64,000 bases of DNA from Haloarcula sp. DT43 (GCF_037078405.1 NZ_JAYMGZ010000002.1:744001-808000); one strand, 5' to 3'; shown: positions 36,478 through 46,477, counted from the stretch's first letter. Notes: a model not told the origin generated them from the letters alone. Numbers and translations: made by a program.

Positions 36478-37128
36478 TCAGCCCGACACGGACGTGAGCA
36501 CGTGGGTCGCCGAGACGACGAACGATATCGCCACCATCGAGGCGGCCATGACGCCGGCGACGACCGGCGAGAGGTCCCCCGCGAGACCACCGACCGCGAG
36601 CACGACGGCTGCGGTGAGCGCACAGCCCAGCAGGGCCAGGTGGACGAACAGCCACGGCCCGACGCGACGCACCGACTCCAGCAGCGTCCCGACTCCCGAG
36701 GACTGCGCCGGCCGGACCCGCTTCCCGGGCCTGTAGTACTCCGCGGCGGTCCCGTAGCCCGTGCGTCCGCCGCGGGTCTGTGAGCGCCGTGCCGCGTCCA
36801 CCGCCCCGCTCGCGGTATCGGCGTCGGTCCCCCGGTCGACGTACTGCCGGGCGACGTCGCTGGCGCTGCCCGTGACTGTGCCTCCGTCCGCGCCGCTCCC
36901 GTACTCGCCGACGTACGCGGCGTGGCCGAGTCGGTGGTACCGCTCCCGCTCGGCCTCGTCCGTGAGCACCTCCTTCGCTCGCGTGAGGCGCTTGAACCGC
37001 TCTCTCGCGTCCGGGTCGTCGCTCACGTCCGGGTGGTGGGCCTTCGTCTGCTCCCGGTAGGCGCGGACTATCGTCTCTTCGGTGGCATCCGGGTCCACCC
37101 CGAGAATGCCGTAGAACGTCGCTTCCAT
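36478..37128 (-). CDS. Membrane-anchored DnaJ-domain protein
   Basis: 216 residues. The N-terminal J domain (TFYGILGVDPDATEETIVRAYRE) has the HPD tripeptide in HHPDVSDD. A Gly/Arg linker is followed by two C-terminal hydrophobic helices (LFVHLALLGCALTAAVVLAV and VAGVMAASMVAISFVV). Probably recruits DnaK to the membrane. The start is ATG 37128; an upstream 'MC' extension is unlikely. Confidence 0.88.
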   Translation of the reverse strand: MEATFYGILGVDPDATEETIVRAYREQTKAHHPDVSDDPDARERFKRLTRAKEVLTDEAERERYHRLGHAAYVGEYGSGADGGTVTGSASDVARQYVDRGTDADTASGAVDAARRSQTRGGRTGYGTAAEYYRPGKRVRPAQSSGVGTLLESVRRVGPWLFVHLALLGCALTAAVVLAVGGLAGDLSPVVAGVMAASMVAISFVVSATHVLTSVSG

Positions 37129-37255
37129 ACACACCCCTGTGTGGTTCGCCAGTCGAACCAGACCTATAATAAACTATTCACTCCCTCACCCCCCGATATC
37201 GCTCGCCTCTCACCGAGTCGCCGGACTGAAACTGCGTGACCGCCTCTGTCCCCGT

Positions 37256-37804
37256 ATGGACGAAGACACCGAGGACTGGGCGAGACAGTTGGAAGCCAAC
37301 CGGGCGGAGAAAGACCGCTTCTTCGCGGACCACCGGCAGTCGCCGATTCCGCCGGAGGAGCGCGACGACTTCGACGGACTCAGCTACTTCGACCCGGACC
37401 CCGAGTACCGCGTCGAGGCGACGGTCACCGTCCACGAGACGCCGGACTCGGTCGACCTGGAGACGAGCGACGACCGGACGGTGCGCTACCTCCACGTCGC
37501 GACGCTGTCGTTCGACCTCGACGGCGAGGCCCGCGAACTCCACGCGTTCCGGCAGGCAGCCGACGAGTCCCGGACGCTGTTTGTCCCCTTCCGCGACAAG
37601 ACGACCGGGCAACAGAGCTACGACGGCGGCCGGTACATGGAACTGGAACCCGACCGCGACCTGGCCGACGGCGACGAGATTACGCTGGATTTCAACCTCG
37701 CGTACTCGCCGTTCTGTGCCTACAGCGACACCTTCTCCTGCCCGCTGCCGCCGGAGTCGAACTGGCTCGAAACCGCGGTGACCGCCGGGGAACGGACCGA
37801 CTGA
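37256..37804 (+). CDS. DUF1684 family protein
   Basis: 182 residues. An N-terminal helix (WARQLEANRAEKDRFFADH) and a beta-rich core ending in DLADGDEITLDFNLAYSPFCAYSDTFSCPLPP, the DUF1684 signature. Distributed in bacteria and haloarchaea; function unknown. The start is at 37256 after a possible upstream extension. Confidence 0.82.
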   Translation: MDEDTEDWARQLEANRAEKDRFFADHRQSPIPPEERDDFDGLSYFDPDPEYRVEATVTVHETPDSVDLETSDDRTVRYLHVATLSFDLDGEARELHAFRQAADESRTLFVPFRDKTTGQQSYDGGRYMELEPDRDLADGDEITLDFNLAYSPFCAYSDTFSCPLPPESNWLETAVTAGERTD

Positions 37805-37856
37805 GCGGCGGGCACGACACCAAACTGTTTACACAGTACCACGACCAAGACGTGAT

Positions 37857-38711
37857 ATGGCAACGGCGACCCGCGACCGTCCGGTCCTCCAGGCCTTCCA
37901 GTACGGGTTTACCCTCTTCTCGGCGCTCCTGTTGGGGGTGATAGGGCTCGGCTTCGGCTCGATACTGCTGCTCGCCGTCGCCGCCGCCCTGTCGTTCGGG
38001 GCCGGAATCCAGATAACGACGGTCCAGACGCTCGTACTCGGGCTGATAACGGTCCAGGGAATCGGCTGTCCGGTCATCGCGTACACCTACATCAAGCTCA
38101 GACCGGTCGTCCGGGCGAAAATTCGGGAGCTCTTCTCCTACTCCGCGGACGACGACGAGTTCACTATCGGTATCGCCGTCCCGAGTCTCCGCGAAGTCGG
38201 TATCGTCGTGCTGGGCTACGCCGGTGCGATGGGCGCGCTCGTGGTGGTCGCCGTCATCATCACGACGCTCGTCTCCCTGTTCGGAATCGAACCGGCGGCG
38301 AACCAGGCGGCGGAGATAGGGATGGAGAACCCCGAGGTCCTCCTGTTGCTGATTCCCGCCTCGTTTCTCCTCATCGGCCCCGGCGAGGAACTGCTGTTCC
38401 GCGGCGTCGTCCAGGGCCGCATCCGGGACCGGTTCGGCCCGGTCGTCGGCGTCGCTATCGCGAGCGTCATCTTCGCCGGCATCCACTACCCCGCTCTCAG
38501 CGGCGGTTCGGTCACGGGCAAACTCGTCTCGATAAGCGCTCTGCTCATCCCGGCCCTCATCCTCGGTGCGACCTACGAGTACACGGACAACATCGTCGTT
38601 CCGTCGCTCATCCACGGCGCGTACAACGCGACGCTGTTTACCGGCCTGTACGTCACCGTGCGGTACAGCGGCGAACTCTCCGAGGCCGCTGGCACCCCTG
38701 GCCTGTTCTGA
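37857..38711 (+). CDS. CPBP family intramembrane metalloprotease
   Basis: 284 residues, about eight transmembrane segments. The CAAX/CPBP glutamates are in GEELLFRGVVQGRIRDRFG, and the later histidines in AGIHYPALS and HGAYNATL. These proteases act inside the membrane; in bacteria some handle bacteriocin immunity or prenylated peptides. The substrate here is unknown. Confidence 0.9.
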   Translation: MATATRDRPVLQAFQYGFTLFSALLLGVIGLGFGSILLLAVAAALSFGAGIQITTVQTLVLGLITVQGIGCPVIAYTYIKLRPVVRAKIRELFSYSADDDEFTIGIAVPSLREVGIVVLGYAGAMGALVVVAVIITTLVSLFGIEPAANQAAEIGMENPEVLLLLIPASFLLIGPGEELLFRGVVQGRIRDRFGPVVGVAIASVIFAGIHYPALSGGSVTGKLVSISALLIPALILGATYEYTDNIVVPSLIHGAYNATLFTGLYVTVRYSGELSEAAGTPGLF

Positions 38712-38966
38712 TGTGCCCGCTCGGGACGTCCGCAACGCCCATTTGTAATCTAGGTGATCAGTCATCAGACATGCAACAGCAGGGACGGCGACGACTTTCC
38801 GGCGAGTCGATAACGATAATTCCGTTTCACTGTCTCTACGGTCGTTTTTCGGGAGCGTCGCCGCCGATATCGTGGACGGTCCGTCGCTGACGGACGGGCT
38901 CGACTGAGCCACGTTCAGATCGAGTGACAAATGTCTTATTAGTCTTTTTGCACAATACGCAGACAG

Positions 38967-40616
38967 ATGGCTGGTCGAGTCCGTGTGCTCCACATCGACG
39001 ACGAACCGGGTCTCGCCGAACTGACTGCGGAGTATCTCGAACGGGCCATGGACTGCGCCAGCGTCGACACCGCGATGCGGGCCGACGATGTCGTCGCGGA
39101 CCGCCCGCAAGACACGTACGATTGCATCGTCAGCGACTACGACATGCCCGGCATGAACGGGCTGGAACTCCTCGAACGGATACGCGCGGACGCGCCGAAG
39201 TTCCCGTTCATCCTCTACACCGGGAAGGGCAGCGAGGAGATAGCGGCCGAGGCGATTTCCGCGGGCGTCACGGATTACATCCAGAAGGAGTCGGGGACCT
39301 CACAGTACACCGTGCTGGCAAACAGGGTCCAAAACGCCGTCGAAGCCCGCAGGGACGAACTACAGGTCATGCGGGACCACCGGGCGATGAACGAGGCCTG
39401 GGACGGCATCGCCACACTGGATCACGAGGGCCGGTTCACCTACCTGAACGACGCCTACGCCGAGACGTTCGGCTACGAGCGCGATGCCCTCCTGGGCGAA
39501 CACTGGAAGACGGTTCACTCGGCGGAGAGCCTCGAAACGGTCGAGAACGAGATTCTCCCGGCCGTCGAGGAGAACGGGACGTGGACGGGCGAGACCCGTC
39601 TCGAACGCGCCGATGGGACGCAGTTCGTCGGCGAACACACCGTCGCGAGCATCGGGAACGACGGCGCGGTCTGTGTGGTGCGTGACCGGACCGAGCGGGA
39701 GGAACTCGGCCGGCAACTGCGACACGAGCGCGAGCGGTTCCGACTGTTCGTCGACGCGGTCGAGAACTACGCGATGTTCCTCCTCGACCCCGACGGCCGC
39801 GTCCGGTCGTGGAACGCCGGCGCGGAACAGATTACGCAGTACGCGGAGGCCGAGATTCTCGGCGAACACTGCTCGACGTTCTACACGGAGCGGCAGGTGG
39901 CCGAGGGCATCCCGGACAGACTGTTACGGGCGGCACGAGAGCACGGTCAGGCCACCGACCGGGGACTGCGGGTCCGGAAGGACGGCAGCACCTTCTGGGC
40001 CGACGTGACCGTCACGGCGCTCCGGGAGGACGGCGAACTCCGCGGCTTCGCAAAAGTGACCAAGGACATCACGGACCGGATAGAGCGGGAGCGCCTCCAG
40101 GCGCGGGCCGAACGCTACCGCGAGGCACTCTACGAGGTCACGAACGACACGGACCGGCGGTTCGAGCAGCGGTTGGTCGACGCGCTGGAACTCGGCGTCG
40201 AGTATCTGGGTCTCGACCAGGGCTACCTCGTCGCCTACGACCGCGAGGCAGACACACACGAGATACTCGCCGTCGCCGGCGACCCGCCGCTCGTCGCCCC
40301 GGGCGATACGATACCACTCTCCGAGACGTGCCGCCGGCAGACGGCCGACCCCGACGGCACGGTCTCGGTGTACGACGCCGAGCGTCAGGACCTGACCGAC
40401 GACCCCGCGTACCGGCGGTTCGGCCTCGGCTGTTACGTCGGCGCGGATATCGAAATCGACGGCGACCCGTTCGGGACGGTCTGTTTCGTCGCCCGTGACC
40501 CCCGTCCCGACCAGTTCAGACCGGCGGAGAAATCGTTCGTCGAACTGCTCACGGGGTGGCTGAAACACGAACTCGACCGACGCGACAGCCGGATTCAGTG
40601 GCCTGCAGAGGAGTGA
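38967..40616 (+). CDS. Receiver-PAS-PAS-GAF signalling protein without kinase domain
   Basis: 549 residues: a receiver domain (1-120, with RVLHIDDEPGLAEL and phospho-Asp in CIVSDYDMPGMNG), two PAS domains (about 135-245 and 255-375) and a C-terminal GAF domain (about 385-535). I find no HisKA or HATPase region and no output helix-turn-helix. It may pass signals by dimerisation or through a partner kinase. A TATTAG box lies upstream near 38937. Confidence 0.85.
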   Translation: MAGRVRVLHIDDEPGLAELTAEYLERAMDCASVDTAMRADDVVADRPQDTYDCIVSDYDMPGMNGLELLERIRADAPKFPFILYTGKGSEEIAAEAISAGVTDYIQKESGTSQYTVLANRVQNAVEARRDELQVMRDHRAMNEAWDGIATLDHEGRFTYLNDAYAETFGYERDALLGEHWKTVHSAESLETVENEILPAVEENGTWTGETRLERADGTQFVGEHTVASIGNDGAVCVVRDRTEREELGRQLRHERERFRLFVDAVENYAMFLLDPDGRVRSWNAGAEQITQYAEAEILGEHCSTFYTERQVAEGIPDRLLRAAREHGQATDRGLRVRKDGSTFWADVTVTALREDGELRGFAKVTKDITDRIERERLQARAERYREALYEVTNDTDRRFEQRLVDALELGVEYLGLDQGYLVAYDREADTHEILAVAGDPPLVAPGDTIPLSETCRRQTADPDGTVSVYDAERQDLTDDPAYRRFGLGCYVGADIEIDGDPFGTVCFVARDPRPDQFRPAEKSFVELLTGWLKHELDRRDSRIQWPAEE

Positions 40617-40972
40617 CGTTCGAGCCGACGGGAGCGACCAGCGTGAGAACGACCGTGGCACCGGTGTGGGCCCGTGGCTCCGGCAGGTGGTGACTGTCGC
40701 CCGGAACACTAACGTCCGGCATCATCCTCGGCGGTGTGCCACGTCAGCCGGCAAACCCTCGTGCCGGGCGGGTGATTGAGTCGTAATCACCGAACGGCCA
40801 GTCGGTTTCGACCGTCTGGCGGGTCGCCGGATACGGCGACCGGGTGCGGTGTGACCCGCGGTTATGTCGCGTGCCCGGGTTCTCCGGGTCGTCATCGTCC
40901 CGGTGACGGGTCTCAGCCGGGGATTGAAGGCACGCAGGCGTAGTTCGCCGGTGGCACACCTAAGGCTGACGC
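40617..40972. other. 356-base gap between PAS/GAF and GGR genes
   Basis: GC-rich. It contains only a short minus-strand reading frame (40744-40959, ending ITRPARGFAG) that is Arg/Pro/Thr-rich with mixed codon use. I see no clear promoter box or repeat. Possibly the 3' ends of both converging transcripts. Confidence 0.5.
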
Positions 40973-42331
40973 TCAGACGGCGTAGTCGTCCTCGCGCACC
41001 TGGACGTATTTGCCGTTCCGATAGCCGAACTTCCCCCACTTGTAGCGGACGACCAGCTCCAGCCCGTGGAGGCCGCCCCTGAGCGCGGCGTCGGCCTTGA
41101 TGCCGCGGGCGTCCATCAGGTCGTTGGCGGTGGTAAAGGCCCGGTCCCAGTCGGCGGGCCGCCAGTCTCGGACCATGTCCGCGAAGGTGACGTTCCGGAG
41201 GATTTCGTCGCCGATGGCCCGGTGCCAGGCGTCGTTGTACCGTTCGAGGCTGCCGGTCGCGGCGAGGCGGCCAGCGATTTTGCCGGTGCGAACGGCGACG
41301 TGGTCGCCGCCCTCGTGGAAGGCGGAGGTCGCGCCCATCGCGCCGCCGGTGACGGCGATGCCCGCGCCGACGGGGGACTCTATCGGCCGGGTCGAGGAGA
41401 TGGGATACGTCTCCGTGCCGCGGGCTTTCCCGCGGTCCTCCGCGAGCGGGAAGTCGTCGAGGTCGTAGGCCTGGAACTCCCGTTCGAGCAGGCGCTCGAT
41501 GTACTGGCGGCCCTGCGGGATGCTGTTGTCGTCTTCCCTGAGCAGGGCCCACTCGCTGCGGTCGTAGTCGTCGATGTCCAGCCCGATGGGCATCGTCAGG
41601 CCGATGCGAGCGACCGGCGGGTCGTTCGGGAAAATCCACGGATAGGCCGTGTGGCCGGGCATGATGCCCCACCAGAACTCGATGAACTCCGGCGTGAACA
41701 GCTCCTCGGGCATCCGGCGATGTTCCTGGTAGGCGATGTGGTTGACCTCGTTCGAGGGCATGATGTCGGCCATCGTCCGGTCGTCCGGGAGGAACTGGTC
41801 GAGCGCCCCGCCGGTGACGGTCCGCTGGGGGCCGTCGGCGAGAATCACGTACTCGGCGGCGATGTCCTCGCCGTTGGCCAGCCGGACGGTGTGTCGCGGC
41901 GAACTCCGCAGGTCGGTCTCGACGCCGGTGACGCTGACGCCGACGCGGTAGTCCGCGCCTGCCGCCGTCGCCCGCTCGCGCAGCCAGTCGTCGAACCGCG
42001 CCCGGTGGAACGTGACGCCGAAGCCGTCGGTGGTCGCGTCGATGCCGGTCTCGGTGAGCGTCATCTCGGTCGATGGGCCGTAGAACTTCGCCCCGTCGAG
42101 TTCGCTCAACACCACGTCTTCGGGGAACTCCGACCGCGGAATGTCCATGATGTCGAACCAGTAGTCGAGTAGCCCGGCGGCGTCCGTCGAGTCCGGTCCC
42201 GTCCCCTCGCGGTCGGCCCTGGGGACCCCCTTTTCGAGGAGGACGGCGTCGGCCCCGTGGTCGGCTGCAGCCTCGGCCGCCGACGAGCCGGCCGGACCGC
42301 CGCCCACAATGGCGACGTCTACGTGTTCCAT
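40973..42331 (-). CDS. Geranylgeranyl reductase family flavoprotein
   Basis: 452 residues with FAD-binding VAIVGGGPAGSSAAEAAADHG at the N-terminus and the later VTGGAMGATSAFHEGGDHVAV FAD-contact region. Members saturate geranylgeranyl chains of archaeal lipids, isoprenoid quinones or chlorophyll. Haloarchaea carry several paralogues; this one's substrate is unclear. Stands alone; the start at 42331 fits the FAD motif at residue 7. Confidence 0.85.
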   Translation of the reverse strand: MEHVDVAIVGGGPAGSSAAEAAADHGADAVLLEKGVPRADREGTGPDSTDAAGLLDYWFDIMDIPRSEFPEDVVLSELDGAKFYGPSTEMTLTETGIDATTDGFGVTFHRARFDDWLRERATAAGADYRVGVSVTGVETDLRSSPRHTVRLANGEDIAAEYVILADGPQRTVTGGALDQFLPDDRTMADIMPSNEVNHIAYQEHRRMPEELFTPEFIEFWWGIMPGHTAYPWIFPNDPPVARIGLTMPIGLDIDDYDRSEWALLREDDNSIPQGRQYIERLLEREFQAYDLDDFPLAEDRGKARGTETYPISSTRPIESPVGAGIAVTGGAMGATSAFHEGGDHVAVRTGKIAGRLAATGSLERYNDAWHRAIGDEILRNVTFADMVRDWRPADWDRAFTTANDLMDARGIKADAALRGGLHGLELVVRYKWGKFGYRNGKYVQVREDDYAV

Positions 42332-42416
42332 ACCCGCTACGGTGTCCCGCGCCCGCTAAAACCTATTGTCTTGGGTCGAATCCGCGGTCTGACGCCCTCG
42401 CGTGACCCAACTGGCG

Positions 42417-42938
42417 TCACCCTTCCGACGCCGCGTCGGCGAGTCCCACGTCGTGTCGCTCCAGTCGCTCGACGGCCCGCTGGTACGCGTCGCTCTCCGC
42501 CAGCGCCGTCGCCCGAACCGCGTCGGCGACGGTGGCCCGTCGGTCGGCGAGTCCCAGTAGTTTCCGCCGCTCCGTCCCGTACTCGCGCCGGGTGCGAACT
42601 GTCGAGAGCACCGACAGCAGGGTGTCCCGGTCGGTGGGTTTTCGAAGGTACGAATCGACCGGAATCTCCAGAATGTCAACGTCCGGTTCCACGCCGCTTA
42701 TCATCACGACCGCGGGCGCGGCGGGCCGCTGCCGGAGCTTCGAGGCGACCGTCTCGCCGCTCAGTTCCGGCATCTGCCGGTCGAGCAGCACGACGTCGAC
42801 GGAATCGTCGATACGCCGCAACCCAGTGCGCCCGTCACTCGCCTCTGTGACCTCGTACGCCTCCGGAAGCCAGAGCTTGTAGAGCTGTCTGTAGTCCTCG
42901 TCGTCGTCGATTACCGCAACGCTCGTCGGTCTCCCCAT
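42417..42938 (-). CDS. HalX-type response regulator
   Basis: 173 residues: a receiver (about 1-115, phospho-Asp in DVVLLDRQMPELSG and conserved Lys in YLRKPTD) and a HalX helical C-terminus (REYGTERRKLLGLADRRATVADA). Such proteins have no DNA-binding domain of known type. A second HalX protein lies at 53871. No kinase adjoins it. Confidence 0.85.
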   Translation of the reverse strand: MGRPTSVAVIDDDEDYRQLYKLWLPEAYEVTEASDGRTGLRRIDDSVDVVLLDRQMPELSGETVASKLRQRPAAPAVVMISGVEPDVDILEIPVDSYLRKPTDRDTLLSVLSTVRTRREYGTERRKLLGLADRRATVADAVRATALAESDAYQRAVERLERHDVGLADAASEG

Positions 42939-43154
42939 GCCTTCGAAACCATACGAAGGTCATCCTACAAATATGCTAAGATATCGGCGCACTATTACTA
43001 CAAATTTTACAAATTCAGGCTGCCAAATCATCCGTTCCCTACGTGTGAGGTAACCAATAAGTGTCCCTACCTACGGCCGGCGGACTGTCGGCACTGTTTT
43101 GAGGGGCGCGGGTGGAACAGACGATATGGTTCCCTACGCCACAGGAGGGGTTCG

Positions 43155-44108
43155 ATGGCCGACATCGTCGTGATGCGATACGACGTTCACGGGATGCCGG
43201 TCGACCAGTACGCGACAGCGCTCCGGGACCGGCTGCCGGAGTGGGACATCGCCGTCGCGGAGACGCCCGACGCCGAGCGGGACTTGATTGCCGGCGCGAC
43301 GGTCCTGACCGGCAACGACGTCTCGCCGGAGCTGGTCGATACCGCCGACTCCCTGGAGCTGTTTGCGGGGACGTACGCTGGATACGACCACCTCCCGCTG
43401 TCGGAGCTGGCCGACCGCGACATCGCGTTGACGACGGCCTCCGGGGTCCACGGCCCGAACGTCGCCGAGAACGTCGTCGGGTCCTGGCTCGCCTTCGCTC
43501 GGGGCTTTTTCACCGCCCGCCGCCACCAGCGCGACCACGCCTGGCAGTCGTTCCACACCGACGATTTCGCCGGCAGCCGCGTCTGTGTGGTCGGTCTCGG
43601 CGAAATCGGGCAGGCCATCGTCGACCGCGTGCAGGGGTTCGACGTGGAGACCGTCGGCGTCCGCTACTCGCCGGAAAAGGGCGGCCCGACGGACGAGGTG
43701 TACGGCTTCGACGACATCCACGAGGCCGTCGCCGACACCGAGTACGTCGGGCTGGCCTGCCCACTCACCGACGAGACGCGCCACCTCATTGACGAGGAGG
43801 TGTTCCAGACGATGCACCCCGACACGGTGCTCACCAACGTCGCCCGCGGCCCGGTCGTCGACACCGACGCGCTCGTCCATGCGCTCCAGCGAAACCATAT
43901 CGACGGCGCGGCCTTAGACGTGACCGACCCCGAACCGCTGCCCGGCGACCACCCGCTGTGGGACTTCGAGAACGTCCTCGTCACGCCACACAACGCCGGC
44001 CACACGCCCAGCTACTACGAGCGGCTGGCCGATATCGTCGCCGAGAACGTCCGACGGGCGGAGCGAACCGGCGAGTGGGACGGGCTCAGGAACCAGATAG
44101 CGCTGTAA
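43155..44108 (+). CDS. D-2-hydroxyacid dehydrogenase family protein
   Basis: 317 residues. The NAD-binding VVGLGEIGQAIVDRV (about 141-155) and the catalytic Arg, Glu and His are in NVARGPVVDTDAL, DVTDPEPLPGDHPLW and TPHNAGHTPS. It resembles the phosphoglycerate/glyoxylate dehydrogenase group. Substrate unknown. It has its own promoter region but no linked pathway genes. Confidence 0.9.
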   Translation: MADIVVMRYDVHGMPVDQYATALRDRLPEWDIAVAETPDAERDLIAGATVLTGNDVSPELVDTADSLELFAGTYAGYDHLPLSELADRDIALTTASGVHGPNVAENVVGSWLAFARGFFTARRHQRDHAWQSFHTDDFAGSRVCVVGLGEIGQAIVDRVQGFDVETVGVRYSPEKGGPTDEVYGFDDIHEAVADTEYVGLACPLTDETRHLIDEEVFQTMHPDTVLTNVARGPVVDTDALVHALQRNHIDGAALDVTDPEPLPGDHPLWDFENVLVTPHNAGHTPSYYERLADIVAENVRRAERTGEWDGLRNQIAL

Positions 44109-44218
44109 ACGGGGGTTCGGCGGGGCTGTCACCCGCCGCGGACCCGTCCCGTGGACCGCGTTATCACGCTCTGAAACAGCTGCTGTACGGTTAAGAGCGC
44201 TCGGCACGCATCCGGTGT

Positions 44219-44755
44219 ATGTGCCGACACGGCCGCCCGTCCGGGTCTGACCGCGGTGTCTCACCGGTCATCGGCGTCGTTCTGCTGGTGGCGATTGGGA
44301 TTCTGTTGGCGGCCGTGCTGGCGTCGCTGGCGATGAGCTTCGAGGGGAAACTCCGCGAGCCAGCCCCCGCGGGCGGGTTCGAAGCCGAGTACGTCGCCTC
44401 GGGCGGGGACAACGCGGCCGACCGCCCCTACGTCACCATCACGCACGAAGTCGGGCGGACCGTGGACGGCGACAACATCGTCATCCGGGACGAGTCCGGC
44501 AACAGCGTGACTTGGAGCGACGTCTGGACGGGCGGCCCCGAGGTCAAGAGCGGCGAGTACGTCCACCTCGACGGGTTCGACAGCGACTCGGCGCTGGACC
44601 CTATCTGTGCGGAGGGGGACACGTACCGGATTATCCTCACGGACGACGACGGCGACACGCTCAAACTGAACACGTGGGAGGCCCCGTCGGACCCGGCGCT
44701 CCCGCCGGGGTCGCCCTCCGATAGCGACGGTGATGGCGTCCCGGACTGGTGCTGA
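44219..44755 (+). CDS. Archaeal type IV pilin-like protein
   Basis: 178 residues with the class III pilin signal DRGVSPVIGVVLLVAIGILLAAV, processed by PibD just before the hydrophobic helix (after DRG). The mature domain is acidic and beta-rich (DUF1628-type N-terminus) and ends in DSDGDGVPDWC. It probably forms or caps a surface pilus. No other pilus genes nearby, which is common for haloarchaeal pilins. Confidence 0.88.
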   Translation: MCRHGRPSGSDRGVSPVIGVVLLVAIGILLAAVLASLAMSFEGKLREPAPAGGFEAEYVASGGDNAADRPYVTITHEVGRTVDGDNIVIRDESGNSVTWSDVWTGGPEVKSGEYVHLDGFDSDSALDPICAEGDTYRIILTDDDGDTLKLNTWEAPSDPALPPGSPSDSDGDGVPDWC

Positions 44756-44801
44756 CGTCGGGCCGGACGGGCCACCGTCTCTGTGCCGTCTGTGTCGAGC
44801 T

Positions 44802-44824
44802 AAAAAACCGCCCTCGTGACCGTG
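44802..44824 (-). terminator. Probable terminator of asd
   Basis: On the minus strand, GAGGGCGGTTTTTTAG follows the asd stop by about 20 bases: a T6 run after a GC-rich segment, of the type used by haloarchaea. It lies between the pilin and asd genes. Confidence 0.45.
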
Positions 44825-44828
44825 ACCG

Positions 44829-45866
44829 TTACAAGTAGCCGCGCTTGTCGAGCAGTTCGCCGTTCAGCACGCTCGCGCCGGCGGCACCGCGCATGGTGTT
44901 GTGTGCGAGGCAGTTGAACTGGACGCCGTCGGTCGTCTCGCGGAACCCGCCGACCGCGACGCCCATGCCGTCCTCGACGTTGCGGTCGAGGCGGGGCTGC
45001 GGGCGGTCCGGTTCGTCGAACACCGTGATGAGCTTCTCGGGCGAGGACGGCAGGTCGATGCCGGTCACCGACTCCATCGCGGCCTCGGCGTCGGCCGCGG
45101 AGACGTCCTCTGCGGTGTCGGCCCAGACGTTCTCGAGGTGGCCGTCGAGCGTCGGGATGCGGTTGCAGGAGGCGGCCACGTCCATCTCGTTGAGGTGGAC
45201 CTCTGCGCCGTCGAACGAGCCGAGCAGTTTGCGCGACTCGCTCTCCATCTTCTGCTCTTCGCCGCCGATGTGGGGGATGGCGTTGTCGATGATTTCCATC
45301 GAGGTGACGCCGGAGTAGCCCGCGCCGGAGACGGCCTGCAGCGTCGAGACGCGCACGTCGGTCAGGTCGAACTCGCGGTCGAGGCCGGCCAGCGGCGGCA
45401 CCATCGTAATCGTCGAGCAGTTGGGGTTCTTCAGGAGCGCGCCGTCCCAGCCGCGCTCGTCGCGCTGGACTTCGAGCAGGTCGACGTGGTCGGCGTTGAC
45501 CTCGGGGATGACGAGGGGCACGTCCTCGTCCATCCGGCCGTTCGAGGAGTTCGAGGAGACGACGTAGCCGGCCTCACAGAACTCCGGCTCGACTTCCGCG
45601 CCGACGCTGGACGGGAGCGAGGAGAAGATGAGGTCCACGTCGTCGGGCACCGAGTCCGGGTCGGTGGCGCGCACTTCCAGTCCGGCCACGTCCTCGGGAA
45701 TCGGGGAGTTGACGCGCCACTTGGCGGCGTCCTTGTATGTCTCGCCGGCGCTCGCGTCGCTGGCTGTCAGTGCTGCGATTTCGAACTCGGGATGGGGGTC
45801 GAGCAGTTGGATGAGCCGTTGCCCGACAGCACCCGTCGCACCGAGTACACCTACGCGTACAGTCAT
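44829..45866 (-). CDS. asd: Aspartate-semialdehyde dehydrogenase
   Basis: 345 residues. Reduces aspartyl phosphate to the semialdehyde for lysine, threonine and methionine synthesis. N-terminal VGVLGATGAVGQRLIQLLD binds NADPH; the catalytic cysteine is in KNPNCSTI; the later HIGG and CNRIPTLDGH lie in the dimer/active site. I chose ATG 45866 (MTVRVGV) over a 4-codon upstream extension. Monocistronic. Confidence 0.95.
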   Translation of the reverse strand: MTVRVGVLGATGAVGQRLIQLLDPHPEFEIAALTASDASAGETYKDAAKWRVNSPIPEDVAGLEVRATDPDSVPDDVDLIFSSLPSSVGAEVEPEFCEAGYVVSSNSSNGRMDEDVPLVIPEVNADHVDLLEVQRDERGWDGALLKNPNCSTITMVPPLAGLDREFDLTDVRVSTLQAVSGAGYSGVTSMEIIDNAIPHIGGEEQKMESESRKLLGSFDGAEVHLNEMDVAASCNRIPTLDGHLENVWADTAEDVSAADAEAAMESVTGIDLPSSPEKLITVFDEPDRPQPRLDRNVEDGMGVAVGGFRETTDGVQFNCLAHNTMRGAAGASVLNGELLDKRGYL

Positions 45867-45934
45867 CGGTTGACACACGGCTATGGGTGGTCAAAACAGT
45901 TTGGATACGAAGCGGTTCCGCCGTCCGCGCTGAG

Positions 45935-46369
45935 CTACTCGCGGTCGGTGTCCTCGAACACCCACTCGATGACGCGGGCCTCCACGAGGTCCCGCTCCTC
46001 GACGTACGGGTCGTCGCGGTTCGCCAGCGTCTCCGCTGCCTCGGCGCGCATCTCCGCCTCGATTTCCGTGTGGTCGGGCTCGTCCCGGATGTCGTTCAGC
46101 AGCGCCTCGAAGTCCTCGCGGAGGTCGAAGGAGGCGCGGGCGGCGTTACACCGGGACAGCGGGCTCATCCCGGTCTCCAACACGAGGTCACGCACCGTCT
46201 CCCAGTCCGAGCCACAGAAGTAGATGGACACCTCGCCGACGATGTCCTGCCAGGCGATGGGGTCGGCGTGTTTCAGCAGCGGGACCGCCCGGGGCGGCAG
46301 GTCCAGACGGGTCTCGGTGTCCGGGTTCCCACACAGACAGCAGGCCTTCTCCGTCTTCCCCGTGTACAT
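45935..46369 (-). CDS. Conserved haloarchaeal protein with N-terminal zinc knuckle
   Basis: 144 residues. N-terminal CCLCGNPD suggests a metal-binding element, followed by helices (ADPIAWQDIVGEVSIYFCGSDWETVRDLVLETG). A second CGSD and the Cys at GMSPLSRC may complete a site. No known family is recognised with confidence. Its promoter lies against the tyrS promoter region. Confidence 0.65.
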   Translation of the reverse strand: MYTGKTEKACCLCGNPDTETRLDLPPRAVPLLKHADPIAWQDIVGEVSIYFCGSDWETVRDLVLETGMSPLSRCNAARASFDLREDFEALLNDIRDEPDHTEIEAEMRAEAAETLANRDDPYVEERDLVEARVIEWVFEDTDRE

Positions 46370-46477
46370 GTACGAACGTTGGGCTGGGCGTATTTGGACC
46401 CATCGTAGCCGGGCGGTAGCTGGCCGGCTACTGATATAAAACAGTACGTCCCACCTCGACAGCGCGTCACACCGGAC

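Noticed and set aside
38771-38890. Short plus-strand frame starting MQQQGRRRL
   Set aside because: Codon use and composition are not protein-like; it sits in a plain spacer.
40744-40959. 71-codon minus-strand frame between PAS/GAF and GGR genes
   Set aside because: Arg/Pro/Thr-rich with mixed codon bias and no promoter box.
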